A stretch of 64,000 nucleotides of DNA from contig CADAIL010000006.1 of NCBI GenBank assembly GCA_902788035.1, positions 1 through 64,000 on the forward strand, in the 5' to 3' direction. Shown here one piece after another: positions 54,001-62,135 of this stretch (positions are counted from its first letter, which is position 1; every line of letters starts with the position of its first letter). Both the position numbers and the translations under genes were made by a program. Below the pieces are notes generated by a model, which saw only the letters and a program-made list of their open reading frames with translations, was not told the origin of the DNA and ran no database searches. The DNA comes from an uncultured Lachnospiraceae bacterium. Its GTDB lineage: Bacteria; Bacillota; Clostridia; Lachnospirales; Lachnospiraceae.

Positions 54001-54031
54001 ATAAAAAAGCTGATAGATCACTCTATCAGCT
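54001..54031 (-). terminator. Terminator of the mannose-family PTS operon
   Basis: On the minus strand AGCTGATAGA pairs perfectly with TCTATCAGCT around four bases and is followed by TTTTTTAT. It lies 26 nt after the stop of the small membrane protein gene. Confidence 0.92.
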
Positions 54032-54056
54032 GCCATTCACATGTGCGTTATTAGTT

Positions 54057-54428
54057 TTACTCATCCTTCCCGGTCGGGTCATCCGTTTTCTCCGATGCCG
54101 CCTTTTTCTTCTTATTTTTCAGGCGGTCCGGGATTACTACTTTCTCTTCCTTTCCCTCTACCGCATTCAGGATTTTTTCCACATTTCTCTTTCCATTCCT
54201 GATTCCCAGATTCAGGACCATGGAACTCACCGCGCCAAAGATAGCCAAAATCAGGCTGCACACGATGAACAGAGGATTTCTATTGGCCGCTGTAACTGCA
54301 AAATAGCACAGGGCGGCACCGACACCGGCCGTGGCAAGGGATGCCATATTATATTTTTCGAGGGTGGCGATTGCCTGCATCTGCATCTTGGCTTCCTTGA
54401 GCCACGCTTCTTTTTCTGCTTTGGTCAT
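54057..54428 (-). CDS. Small membrane protein at the end of the PTS operon, function unknown
   Basis: The 123-residue protein has a soluble N-terminal helix (about residues 1-28), two membrane helices (about 30-47 and 52-73) and a very basic then acidic C-terminal tail. It does not resemble ManO/DUF956 or the PTS components. GGAG lies upstream of the ATG. A strong hairpin separates it from IID, so it is probably made at a lower level. Its place suggests a role linked to the transporter, but no function is assigned. Confidence 0.6.
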   Translation of the reverse strand: MTKAEKEAWLKEAKMQMQAIATLEKYNMASLATAGVGAALCYFAVTAANRNPLFIVCSLILAIFGAVSSMVLNLGIRNGKRNVEKILNAVEGKEEKVVIPDRLKNKKKKAASEKTDDPTGKDE

Positions 54429-54455
54429 GGAAAATCTCCTTCTTTTTACTCAAAC

Positions 54456-54488
54456 GCAGAGGGATGGAGATACGCTCCATCCCTCTGC
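54456..54488 (-). terminator. Intra-operon hairpin after the IID gene
   Basis: GCAGAGGGATGGAG pairs perfectly over 14 bp with CTCCATCCCTCTGC around five bases, followed on the minus strand by GTTTGAGT. The T-run is poor, so it probably attenuates read-through into the small membrane protein gene or protects the upstream mRNA end. Confidence 0.65.
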
Positions 54489-54526
54489 TGATTCGAAACC
54501 GAATCTGATAATAGAGGTAGGTAAAC

Positions 54527-55363
54527 TTAATAGGAAAGTCCCGGATTGAAGATACCGATCGCGCAGCCGACGATGGCAACTACAAGGAGGATCAGCATAA
54601 CTTTAATAGGAGACATTTTCTTCTTGGACATCAGATACCAGCAAATAATAATTGTGATTGCTGTAAGAAGGCCCGGGAAGACTTCATCAAGTTTATCCTG
54701 AAGTACGAGGAATGTCTCGCCTTCTGAATTCTTAAGTGCAAGCGATGTCGTTACCGATACCCATGTAGCGGAAACAGCACCAATGACGAAACCGCCGAGT
54801 GTGGAGACGGCTTCACGAATTGCCATACCCTGATTTCCTACAAGGAATTCAACGGCTTTACCACCGAGGTTGTAACCTGTGAAGTACAGGTAACGCATTC
54901 CGAAGTATGCGAAGAGGTTCCATACGATGATGTAGAAGATAGCGCCGAGCGGTGAACCGCCGCCAGACATACCCATTGCAATACCGAGAAGGATCGGGAT
55001 AACAGTACCGACAACCAGAGAGTCGCCGATACCTGCGATCGGTCCCATAAGACCTGCACGGAGGCCGTTGATTGTCTCGTCATCGACTTCCTCGTCACCA
55101 TTGGCACGAGCTTCTTCAAGACCTGCTGTGATACCGATGATAACAGTACCGAGCTGCGGCTCTGTGTTGAAGAATGCGGTATATGTGTTCATTGATCTGG
55201 CCAGATCATCTTCATTGTCATACAGTTCCTGGCAAAGCGGAAGCATTGCATGAAGATAACCGAATGTCTGCATGTGCTCCTGAGAGAAGCAGGTCAGATG
55301 GCCCCAATACCAATGATGGAACGATGTCGTCAACGCTTTCTTTGATAATTTCTTCTCTGCCAT
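54527..55363 (-). CDS. PTS mannose/fructose/sorbose family IID component
   Basis: This is a membrane component of a mannose-type phosphotransferase system, 278 residues. Family features are FHHWYWGHLTCFSQEHMQTF near the start, GLRAGLMGPIAGIGDSLVVG and the C-terminal membrane helices. The ATG at 55361-55363 has GGAGG 9 nt upstream and follows the IIC stop after 1 nt; the frame remains open inside the IIC gene, but that start is not used. IIC and IID together form the sugar channel. Confidence 0.94.
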   Translation of the reverse strand: MAEKKLSKKALTTSFHHWYWGHLTCFSQEHMQTFGYLHAMLPLCQELYDNEDDLARSMNTYTAFFNTEPQLGTVIIGITAGLEEARANGDEEVDDETINGLRAGLMGPIAGIGDSLVVGTVIPILLGIAMGMSGGGSPLGAIFYIIVWNLFAYFGMRYLYFTGYNLGGKAVEFLVGNQGMAIREAVSTLGGFVIGAVSATWVSVTTSLALKNSEGETFLVLQDKLDEVFPGLLTAITIIICWYLMSKKKMSPIKVMLILLVVAIVGCAIGIFNPGLSY

Positions 55364-55364
55364 A

Positions 55365-56216
55365 TCAGATATCCTCCTCATCATCATCAAAATCGCCGGA
55401 TCCGGCTGCGGCTGCCGCTGGCTTTGTGAGCTCAAGAATCTTCAGCTTGTAAACAAGGATAGCGAACATTCCGGCAACAACAGTAGCGGATACGAGGTTA
55501 ATACCAATACTCTTTGCAAATACAAAGCCTGTCAGATACGGAATGAAATCCGTAACGTTTCTGACGATCTGCTTGAGAAGGATCGCAATACCTACGCAAG
55601 GAAGAAGTGCACCGACTGTGAAGAGGGACTTCATTGCAAGACCATCCATCGGAAGGTATGTCTTGATTGCTTCGACAACAGTCTGGCCAAGCATAAGCAT
55701 GATGACCGTCGGGATCATGGAGAAGCACAGATGAGAAATCCACGGCAGATATCTGTCCGTCATCGCAATCATCTTGTAATTGCGTTTCTCAACAGCGCTC
55801 CAGCCCATATGCTGCCATACAAGGTTCATTGTAGCGGTTCCATAGAAAAGGACTGTACCGACTGTACCGACCATGGCGCCGAAGGAAGTTGCAAGACCTG
55901 CGCCTTCGACACTGGCGGGATCAAGACCCTGAGATTTCAGAGCCAGCATTGCCAGCGGGATACCGATATAGGAAACGGCACGAACGTCAGCGGAAACAGT
56001 TCCGCCCGGAGTTACCAGAGCGATGTAAACGACCTGCATGGCGACACCGACAAGGATACCGGTGCGAATATCGCCGAGGACGAGACCGCAGACCAGGCCA
56101 CCGACGAGCGGACGGCCCAGAGTATAGTTACCGATAGAGGAACTTCCCATGCCGGGCATGGATGATAAGCTGGCAAAAATTCCGAGAATTAATGCCTGAA
56201 CTATGCTAATAGACAT
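55365..56216 (-). CDS. PTS mannose/fructose/sorbose family IIC component
   Basis: This is a polytopic membrane protein of 283 residues, partner of IID. Family features are GRPLVGGLVCGLVLGDIRTG, VYIALVTPGGTVSADVRAVS in the early helices and a C-terminal hydrophobic stretch. AAGGAG lies upstream of the ATG, 49 nt after the IIB stop. Together with IIA and IIB it forms a complete mannose-class transporter; the sugar is not determined by sequence. Confidence 0.94.
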   Translation of the reverse strand: MSISIVQALILGIFASLSSMPGMGSSSIGNYTLGRPLVGGLVCGLVLGDIRTGILVGVAMQVVYIALVTPGGTVSADVRAVSYIGIPLAMLALKSQGLDPASVEGAGLATSFGAMVGTVGTVLFYGTATMNLVWQHMGWSAVEKRNYKMIAMTDRYLPWISHLCFSMIPTVIMLMLGQTVVEAIKTYLPMDGLAMKSLFTVGALLPCVGIAILLKQIVRNVTDFIPYLTGFVFAKSIGINLVSATVVAGMFAILVYKLKILELTKPAAAAAGSGDFDDDEEDI

Positions 56217-56265
56217 AACTCATATCTCCTTCGTATATTCTATTATTGACGGGAACTTAGCGAGA

Positions 56266-56763
56266 TCAATTGTAACCGAACTGGCCTCTGAACTTCTTCC
56301 AGTTGCCGATCGCGGTCTCTTTGACCAGCGCGAACTCGATCTCATAGCCCTTCTGCATGATAGCTTCCAGAGCAGCTGCTTCTTCGTTGGTGATTGACTG
56401 ATTGTTGCCGAGCTTTGTTGTTCCGGGGCGATCGTTGCACGGTCCGATAATGACGGTCTTGACTCCCTGCGGATCAAATCCCTTGTCGACAAGGATCTTC
56501 TTCATGTCAATAGGATTCTTCGTAATCAGGAAGTACTGATCCTTGGAAGCAAGAACTTTCTCTGACTTGGCGATGAATTCATCAACGCCCCATACGAAAG
56601 TCTTCTTGTCGGACGCACTCTTATAAGCCTGCTTAAGGACCGGGTTCTTAGCTGCTGCATCGTTTACAGCGATAAGACCTGTGCACGGATACTCAAGAGA
56701 CCATCTTGTGACTGTCTGTCCATGAATCATTCTGTCGTCAACTCGAATAAAAGAAATAGCCAT
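56266..56763 (-). CDS. PTS mannose/fructose/sorbose family IIB component
   Basis: This 165-residue cytoplasmic phosphocarrier accepts phosphate from IIA on a histidine (His14 in VDDRMIHGQ) and passes it to the sugar. The family pattern continues with WSLEYPCTGLIAVND and FALVKETAIGNW near the end. It is encoded apart from IIA, as in some clostridial mannose-class systems. AAGGAG lies upstream of the ATG. Confidence 0.95.
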   Translation of the reverse strand: MAISFIRVDDRMIHGQTVTRWSLEYPCTGLIAVNDAAAKNPVLKQAYKSASDKKTFVWGVDEFIAKSEKVLASKDQYFLITKNPIDMKKILVDKGFDPQGVKTVIIGPCNDRPGTTKLGNNQSITNEEAAALEAIMQKGYEIEFALVKETAIGNWKKFRGQFGYN

Positions 56764-56808
56764 TTTTAAATCTCCTTTCGTGGCAGTAAATCAATAAGAA
56801 TCTATTTC

Positions 56809-57240
56809 TCAGATGTCATCATCTGCAGATTCTTCAGCAACAACTTCGAAGACTTTGAGACCTTCAACAGCATCCGGAAGAATTTCAGTCTTGATATCTT
56901 CCAGTTCCATCATGTCTTTCGAAAGAACGGTCGTAAGGACCAGCGGCAGGTTCATGCCACCGATCATGAGCGTTCTTCCGAGAAGACCTTCTTCCGCAAG
57001 TACATTTGCTGCAAATGACAGCGGTGAGCCGCCTACCAGGTCAGCGAACAGGATGATCTCGTCCTCCGGACCGACCACGCTGATCAGCTTGCGGAAATTG
57101 TCAGCATATTCATCGGCACCCATTCCGTTCAGAAGGCTGGTGCTGAGAACTTCCGGGCTGTCCTCGCCTGCAAGCATCTTGACAGCATCATGCAGACCGG
57201 GGGCTAACATTCCATGACTGACAATAACGACATACTTCAT
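56809..57240 (-). CDS. PTS mannose/fructose/sorbose family IIA component
   Basis: This 143-residue cytoplasmic protein takes phosphate from HPr on His9 (VIVSHGMLA). The family segments LFADLVGGSPLSFAANVL and MIGGMNLPLVLT are present. It is the first gene of the PTS operon; GGAGG lies 10 nt upstream of the ATG. The AT-rich region in front contains palindromes shared with the upstream sensor operon. Confidence 0.95.
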   Translation of the reverse strand: MKYVVIVSHGMLAPGLHDAVKMLAGEDSPEVLSTSLLNGMGADEYADNFRKLISVVGPEDEIILFADLVGGSPLSFAANVLAEEGLLGRTLMIGGMNLPLVLTTVLSKDMMELEDIKTEILPDAVEGLKVFEVVAEESADDDI

Positions 57241-57585
57241 CTGGTGATTCCTCCTTTCTAAATGAATAATAAATTAAATCTTAAATAATTATAAAAAAAA
57301 GACTTATTTATATCTTGTCACAAATATCCAAAATGAACAGTGACATTTGTCACTTCCTATCCTGATTATTGTAATATTATACACAAACTTACAAATTCTT
57401 ATTTATTATACTGTGCAATTTGCACATAAAACCCTATTGAAAATTGGCTTTTTGATCTCATTCAAGAACAATAAATGCTTATTTTATGTTACAAAAATCC
57501 ACATTCTCTGTCTTCAAAACAGGGTTTTTCCGTTGTGTGAATTACATTTGTCACTATCATTCTCTAACCAATGTCATTCTGACAT
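57241..57585 (-). promoter_or_regulatory. PTS operon control region with TGACAnnTGTCA operators
   Basis: This AT-rich region of about 345 nt has no gene. TGACATTTGTCA (57341-57352, within a 14-bp perfect palindrome) and TTACATTTGTCA (57542-57553) are near-identical sites, and a half-site TTGTCAC lies at 57315-57321. A perfect TATAAT (57288-57293, minus) without a good -35 box would place the half-site near -37 and the full site near -65. A second TATAAT (57376-57381) is also possible. Other palindromes are TGTGCAATTTGCACA (57412-57426) and ATGTCATTCTGACAT (57571-57585). The arrangement suggests activation by the neighbouring response regulator, which is inferred. Confidence 0.55.
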
Positions 57586-57633
57586 GAAAAAAGCGCCGTC
57601 GCTGTCCGTCTATCGGTACGGGCGATGGCGCAT
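57586..57633 (-). terminator. Terminator of the sensor operon
   Basis: On the minus strand GCGCCATCGC pairs with GCGACGGCGC with one mismatch, then CCGT with ACGG, and TTTTTT follows. It begins 6 nt after the stop of the last solute-binding gene and separates the sensor operon from the PTS operon. Confidence 0.85.
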
Positions 57634-57639
57634 AGTGTC

Positions 57640-58971
57640 CTACTGCGTTATCTGCTGCAGATGATTATTAATTCTGCGATTGTATATGATCTGTTCCATT
57701 CGTATGTTGCCCGAGCCGGCAAGTATTTCGCTGACCGCGATATCGATATGCTGGAATGCTTCCTCCTTATTCCTGAAACGCTGCCTGTTGACCGAGTGTT
57801 CCATAGCCATGGCAAGTATCTTCTGATCGTCTTTATCCGGCTTTTCCACTCCAAACTCATCCTCCGGAGTATGCGTGATCTGTCTGCATACCGAGATTCC
57901 TTCAGAATACCTGTAGATATCTCTCTGTATATCGGGGTCAGAAGTCAGAGTCTTCATCAGTTTCCATGCCTGCCCTTTCTTGCTCGACAGGCTGTTCATG
58001 GCAATGAGCTGAGTATTCAGGTTAGAATTATTATCCCCCTTGGGCCCCTGCGGCATGGTGTGGATTTCCCATGTAAAATCACCGCCGACACCCATATGGA
58101 TCGGGTTGCTGATGTAGGCGTTGTAAGCTGAATAGCTCATTGGCTGGAACAGAACATTTCCGTCAGAGAAGGAGGGCTGGACGTTCGTCATTTTTGCGGT
58201 CAGCCCGCCAAGCTTGTCAAGAAAGGTAATCGCTTCAGTGACTCTTTCATCCGTCAGAAAGCACCGATCCCCCTCCTCGGAGAAGAGAGTTACGCCGTTG
58301 GAGCAGAAGCAGCTCTCCCATCCGTATTCCGATATGCCGAACTGATAGCCCGACTCATTATCTCTGGGTCCTGTGACCTGCCTGCAGATATTAAAACATT
58401 CCTCCCACGTCCAATCCTGACCGGGCATGGCAATGTTCTCCGCGTTAAGAATCGACGCATTGACGACCATGATCTCCGGCGAGCATTCATAAGGGAGCGC
58501 ATACTGGATACCTTTTCGTTTGCCGGCATCATAAGGCGCATCATAATAGACGCCGGAATCAAAAGACTTATCTTCAAGTACGTAGGAAGACAGATCCTGC
58601 AGAGCTCCTACATCCGACAGATACTCGAAATCTTCATCCAGGACAAAGAACACATCCGGCGCAGTGCCTTTTAAAATCTCGTTGGAAAGCCACTCTGAAT
58701 AATCCCGGCGCCGGATGCCGCTCTCAAAAACGACACTGACCCCCGGATTTTCAGCTTCAAAAGCTTCAATAGCTTCATTCAGAATGACATGGGCATATCC
58801 GTTTTTCTCGCCCCAAAGGCTGTCAGAAAACACACCGATTCTTAGAATTCCCGTGTTCTCACTGTATATCCTGCCGAATGGATTCAGGATAAGCTCGGCT
58901 GAAATAATGATCATGATCGCTGCGACAAGCAGGGTCAGCCGGTCTTTCTGCCGTTTTGTAAAGTGTTCCAT
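57640..58971 (-). CDS. Membrane-tethered extracellular solute-binding protein (SBP_bac_1 type)
   Basis: The 443-residue protein has an uncleaved-looking N-terminal helix (about residues 13-30) with no lipobox cysteine and a family 1 solute-binding domain (ILRIGVFSDSLWGE, then APDVFFVLDEDFEYL and the hinge YALPYECSPEIMVVN). It ends the sensor operon, 15 nt after the response regulator. No ABC permease or ATPase is nearby. A ligand-presenting role for the adjacent histidine kinase is more likely than transport, by context. Confidence 0.8.
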   Translation of the reverse strand: MEHFTKRQKDRLTLLVAAIMIIISAELILNPFGRIYSENTGILRIGVFSDSLWGEKNGYAHVILNEAIEAFEAENPGVSVVFESGIRRRDYSEWLSNEILKGTAPDVFFVLDEDFEYLSDVGALQDLSSYVLEDKSFDSGVYYDAPYDAGKRKGIQYALPYECSPEIMVVNASILNAENIAMPGQDWTWEECFNICRQVTGPRDNESGYQFGISEYGWESCFCSNGVTLFSEEGDRCFLTDERVTEAITFLDKLGGLTAKMTNVQPSFSDGNVLFQPMSYSAYNAYISNPIHMGVGGDFTWEIHTMPQGPKGDNNSNLNTQLIAMNSLSSKKGQAWKLMKTLTSDPDIQRDIYRYSEGISVCRQITHTPEDEFGVEKPDKDDQKILAMAMEHSVNRQRFRNKEEAFQHIDIAVSEILAGSGNIRMEQIIYNRRINNHLQQITQ

Positions 58972-58986
58972 GGTCGATCCGCCTAT

Positions 58987-59667
58987 TTATTCCTCATCAG
59001 AATCGTACATACGGGCTGCAGTGTCTGTCTGAACTGCCCAGATACCGAGCTGTGTCCTGTTCTTGAGTCCCAGTTTGCTCAGAATGACGCTAAGGCTGTT
59101 CCTGATCGTTCCCTCGGAGAGGTGCAGTCTCTGGGCGATTTCCTTGTTGGACATACCTCGACCTACACATTCAATGATCTTCCATTCCGATTCCCTGAGC
59201 TTACCGGTGAGCTGTTCGCCGACCCGTATCGTCTGATTAGTCTGCGCCATCTGAGAGAACATGCGGAATACCTTTCCCGTTATCTCGTCGTTCATGATCG
59301 ATTTGCCGTTGTATACTTTTGTGATTGCCGAGGTGAGGTCCTTAAGTGAAGTACCCTTAAGCAGGTACCCGCTTGCCCCGAACTTTATGGCGTTGAATAC
59401 AAACTCATCATCATCAAACGTCGTGAGAATAATCACCTTTATATCCGGCGCCATTTCCTTTACTTTCTGTGTGCAGACTACACCGTCCATTTCCGGCATA
59501 CGGATATCCATCAGAATGATGTCCGGCTTATTCTTTTTTATACTTTCCAGGACCTCGCGGCCGTTGGAGACAGTATCTGTCACCGCAAAATTCGGCTGTG
59601 AGCTCAGCATGATCTTAAGGCTCTGCCTCATCAGCTCCTGATCATCAGCAATCAGTATATTAATCAT
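58987..59667 (-). CDS. NarL/LuxR-family response regulator
   Basis: The 226-residue protein has a receiver domain with phospho-acceptor Asp54 (IILMDIRMPEMDGV), the conserved Lys near IILTTFDDDEF and TSLKDL, and a C-terminal LuxR helix-turn-helix (IIECVGRGMSNKEIAQRLHL followed by SEGTIRNSLSVIL). Its start overlaps the kinase gene by 8 nt, so the two are coupled. Repeated TGACAnnTGTCA-like sites before this operon and the PTS operon are candidate binding sites. Confidence 0.93.
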   Translation of the reverse strand: MINILIADDQELMRQSLKIMLSSQPNFAVTDTVSNGREVLESIKKNKPDIILMDIRMPEMDGVVCTQKVKEMAPDIKVIILTTFDDDEFVFNAIKFGASGYLLKGTSLKDLTSAITKVYNGKSIMNDEITGKVFRMFSQMAQTNQTIRVGEQLTGKLRESEWKIIECVGRGMSNKEIAQRLHLSEGTIRNSLSVILSKLGLKNRTQLGIWAVQTDTAARMYDSDEE

Positions 59668-60976
59668 CTTCCAAAACCCCTCCTGTATGTAATCTAAGCG
59701 GTATAGTTGCCTTCACTATAAATCCTCCGCTTCCGTCAACTGTCATGCTTCCACCCAGCATATTGAGTCGTTCCTGCATATGGGTAAGCCCGAAACCTCT
59801 GTGGAGTTCCTTGCAGCCGACACCGTTGTCCTCTATCCGAATCAGGATCTGCTTGTCATGCCGCTCGATACGGATATTGATTCGTGTGGGATGCCCGTGC
59901 CGCACCGAGTTGGTAATACTCTCCTGCAGAATTCTGTAGATCACGTCCTCTTCATCTGCCGCCAGGTTCGATAAAGAATCCTCACATATGTATTCGAAAA
60001 GGATGCCGGTCGATCTGCACATGTCATCAATCATCTTCTCAATGGCTTCATTAAACTGAAGACGCAAAAGAGCGTCAGGCCTGAGAGCCCTGACAGAGCT
60101 TCTGACATCCTTCATTCCCTGCCGTGCTGTTTCCTGTATGGCCTCTATCTGCGTCCTTGCCAGTTCAGGCTTCACGTCGAGAATAAGAAGGCAGGCTTCA
60201 AGACCTGTCACGATACCGGTCAGAACATGTCCGATCGTATCATGGATCTCTCTGGCGAGCCTGTTGCGTTCCTGCGTCTGAGCCATCTCAGCTGACTTCT
60301 TTGAGTAATCTTCCAGCATAATATTGGCTTCGGTGAGTTCCTCATTGAGTCTCATGATTCTTGCCGTCTCGTCCATCTGATAACGCAGCGTCACGATCAG
60401 GAAAACGATGAACATGACAACATTGACAAGCTCCAGGATATTCAGGATACTCTGCAGGATGCCTGCCGCACCCGCATTGTAGAATACCAGATAATCTGAG
60501 AACGAGACATTTCTGAACCACAGGTTCAAAATGCCCGAATCGACTATGAAGTAGCACAATATGATCGGAAGCAGGACCTGGATTTTTTTCTGTCTTGTGT
60601 ATTCGCTGTGAATAACATCCGTCATGACCAGTATAATAATACCGGTGTATGCCATACCGCACACTGCCGTGAGCATAAGGCTTATGACCAGCTCCATGGC
60701 AGCCTTTATGAAATTGATATAGTCCTCTTCCATTTCAGCGGAAAAGAGCAGAAGAAGTGTACCGTATAATATAAATACGACCGCCATGAATCTCACGCTC
60801 TCCATAGGCAGTCTGGGGATCGTCCTGAGGAAAAGTCCGGCTGAATTACTCCTTGCCATACCCATAATAGCATGGTAGGAAATGACTGTTATATAAAGAA
60901 GAATCAGCGCATTAAGGTGCTTCATCGTCTTCCAGACTCTTTCAGGACTCGTGACATTGATCTCAAATACACTCAT
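59660..60976 (-). CDS. Sensor histidine kinase, HisKA_3 type
   Basis: The 438-residue kinase has about six or seven N-terminal membrane helices (residues 20-200), a short coiled linker, the HisKA_3 dimerisation helix with phospho-acceptor His245 (AREIHDTIGHVLTGI), and an ATPase domain with N-box NSVRHGHPT, DNGVGCKE and GFGLTHMQERL. It has little extracellular sequence of its own, so external ligands would have to be presented by a partner. Tethered binding proteins are encoded on both sides. It is followed by its response regulator with overlap. Confidence 0.92.
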   Translation of the reverse strand: MSVFEINVTSPERVWKTMKHLNALILLYITVISYHAIMGMARSNSAGLFLRTIPRLPMESVRFMAVVFILYGTLLLLFSAEMEEDYINFIKAAMELVISLMLTAVCGMAYTGIIILVMTDVIHSEYTRQKKIQVLLPIILCYFIVDSGILNLWFRNVSFSDYLVFYNAGAAGILQSILNILELVNVVMFIVFLIVTLRYQMDETARIMRLNEELTEANIMLEDYSKKSAEMAQTQERNRLAREIHDTIGHVLTGIVTGLEACLLILDVKPELARTQIEAIQETARQGMKDVRSSVRALRPDALLRLQFNEAIEKMIDDMCRSTGILFEYICEDSLSNLAADEEDVIYRILQESITNSVRHGHPTRINIRIERHDKQILIRIEDNGVGCKELHRGFGLTHMQERLNMLGGSMTVDGSGGFIVKATIPLRLHTGGVLEDD

Positions 60977-61011
60977 ATAAACTCAGCTCCCGGTTCGCAA
61001 AGCACACAGTA

Positions 61012-61983
61012 TCACTGCCAGCGGTTGATATCAAATTCCTCAAGATTGTCGTAGCACACCAGGTCGACCGGGACCGTGATGGTCTCGGGAAAGACTTCAC
61101 CGTCCAGCATCTTGTAGAGAATATCCGCCGCCTGTTCTCCGATCTCTGTCGGAAACTGTGCGGCTGTCGCTTCCATATCACCGGACCGGATCATCATCTT
61201 GGCATCCGGAGATCCGTCTACACCGTAGACATATACTTTACCGAGCTCAGGATGATTACGAACAGCAGTCACCACGGCTTCACCCGCAAGGTCATTAAGA
61301 CTGAAAGCAGTGTCGAAATCACCGCCCTCCTCAATGTACTGCTCGACAAGGGGCAGCGCGATCTCGTACTGACCTTTGCAGCTGATTTCTTTAACGATCT
61401 GAAAGTTCGGATTTGTCCTTATTGCACTCTTAAAGCCCTCTACTCTTCTGTATGCCGATAAAGCCGTCTCATGATGCAGGACAAGTATCCTGCCGGACTC
61501 CTGCTGCTTCATCATATACTCCCCGATCATATAGCCTGCCCGAAAATTATCAGATACAATCGTGCAGTCAGCCTGTCCGTCGCGGTCAAGCTCCGTGTCA
61601 ACGACAATGACCCTGACTCCAAGCCTTTGTGCCCTGTCAAGCACGTCGGAGAGGCCATCGGCGGTGACAGGTGTCACGATGAGGGCGCTGATTCCCATGG
61701 AGAGCATAGAATTGATCTGCTCAGCCTGACGATTCGCGTCGAGACCCGGGTCACGCAGGACCATCTGATCCCCCTCCCCCTCGACTCTGACGCGGATCTG
61801 CTCATTGATGATATCATAGAACTCATTATTCATGGTCATATAACTGGCGCCTATGAGCCGCGAATCCTCTGTTCCCTTCTCTGACAGGGAAATCAGATTC
61901 ATACCGGTGCTGCCCAGAAAAATCAGAGCCGCAAGATAGACAGCAATAATAATTCCGTTGAGTAGTTTATCCTTGCTTTGCAT
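61012..61983 (-). CDS. Membrane-tethered sugar-binding protein (Peripl_BP_4 type)
   Basis: The 323-residue protein has an N-terminal helix (about residues 8-26) without a lipobox cysteine and a ribose/galactose-binding type domain: SMLSMGISALIVTPVTADGL, VIVVDTELDRDG, ILVLHHETALSAYRRVEGFK and YVYGVDGSPDAKMMIRSG. The ATG at 61981-61983 has GGAG 7 nt upstream; the longer frame to 62052 would cover the promoter. It is the first gene of the sensor operon. No transporter genes accompany it. Confidence 0.82.
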   Translation of the reverse strand: MQSKDKLLNGIIIAVYLAALIFLGSTGMNLISLSEKGTEDSRLIGASYMTMNNEFYDIINEQIRVRVEGEGDQMVLRDPGLDANRQAEQINSMLSMGISALIVTPVTADGLSDVLDRAQRLGVRVIVVDTELDRDGQADCTIVSDNFRAGYMIGEYMMKQQESGRILVLHHETALSAYRRVEGFKSAIRTNPNFQIVKEISCKGQYEIALPLVEQYIEEGGDFDTAFSLNDLAGEAVVTAVRNHPELGKVYVYGVDGSPDAKMMIRSGDMEATAAQFPTEIGEQAADILYKMLDGEVFPETITVPVDLVCYDNLEEFDINRWQ

Positions 61984-62037
61984 AAAGCATCTCCAGGTCT
62001 CGATTATCGAATGTGCATTATTTGCGACAATATTACT

Positions 62038-62079
62038 ATTATAAAGTATCACTAATCGTTTTTGTACTGACTATTGTCA
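62038..62079 (-). promoter_or_regulatory. Sensor operon promoter with TGAC-N4-GTCA operator
   Basis: A perfect TATAAT (62038-62043, minus) has a poor -35 box TACAAA (62061-62066) at 17-nt spacing. Directly upstream, at 62068-62079, lies TGACTATTGTCA, which matches the PTS operator TGACATTTGTCA at 10 of 12 positions and is centred near -42. This is a classic activator position. Confidence 0.6.
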
Positions 62080-62135
62080 CAGTATTCTCGTTTTTTTTAC
62101 ATCCTGGCGGTTTCTCACTGAGTTCAAGTCCCGCT

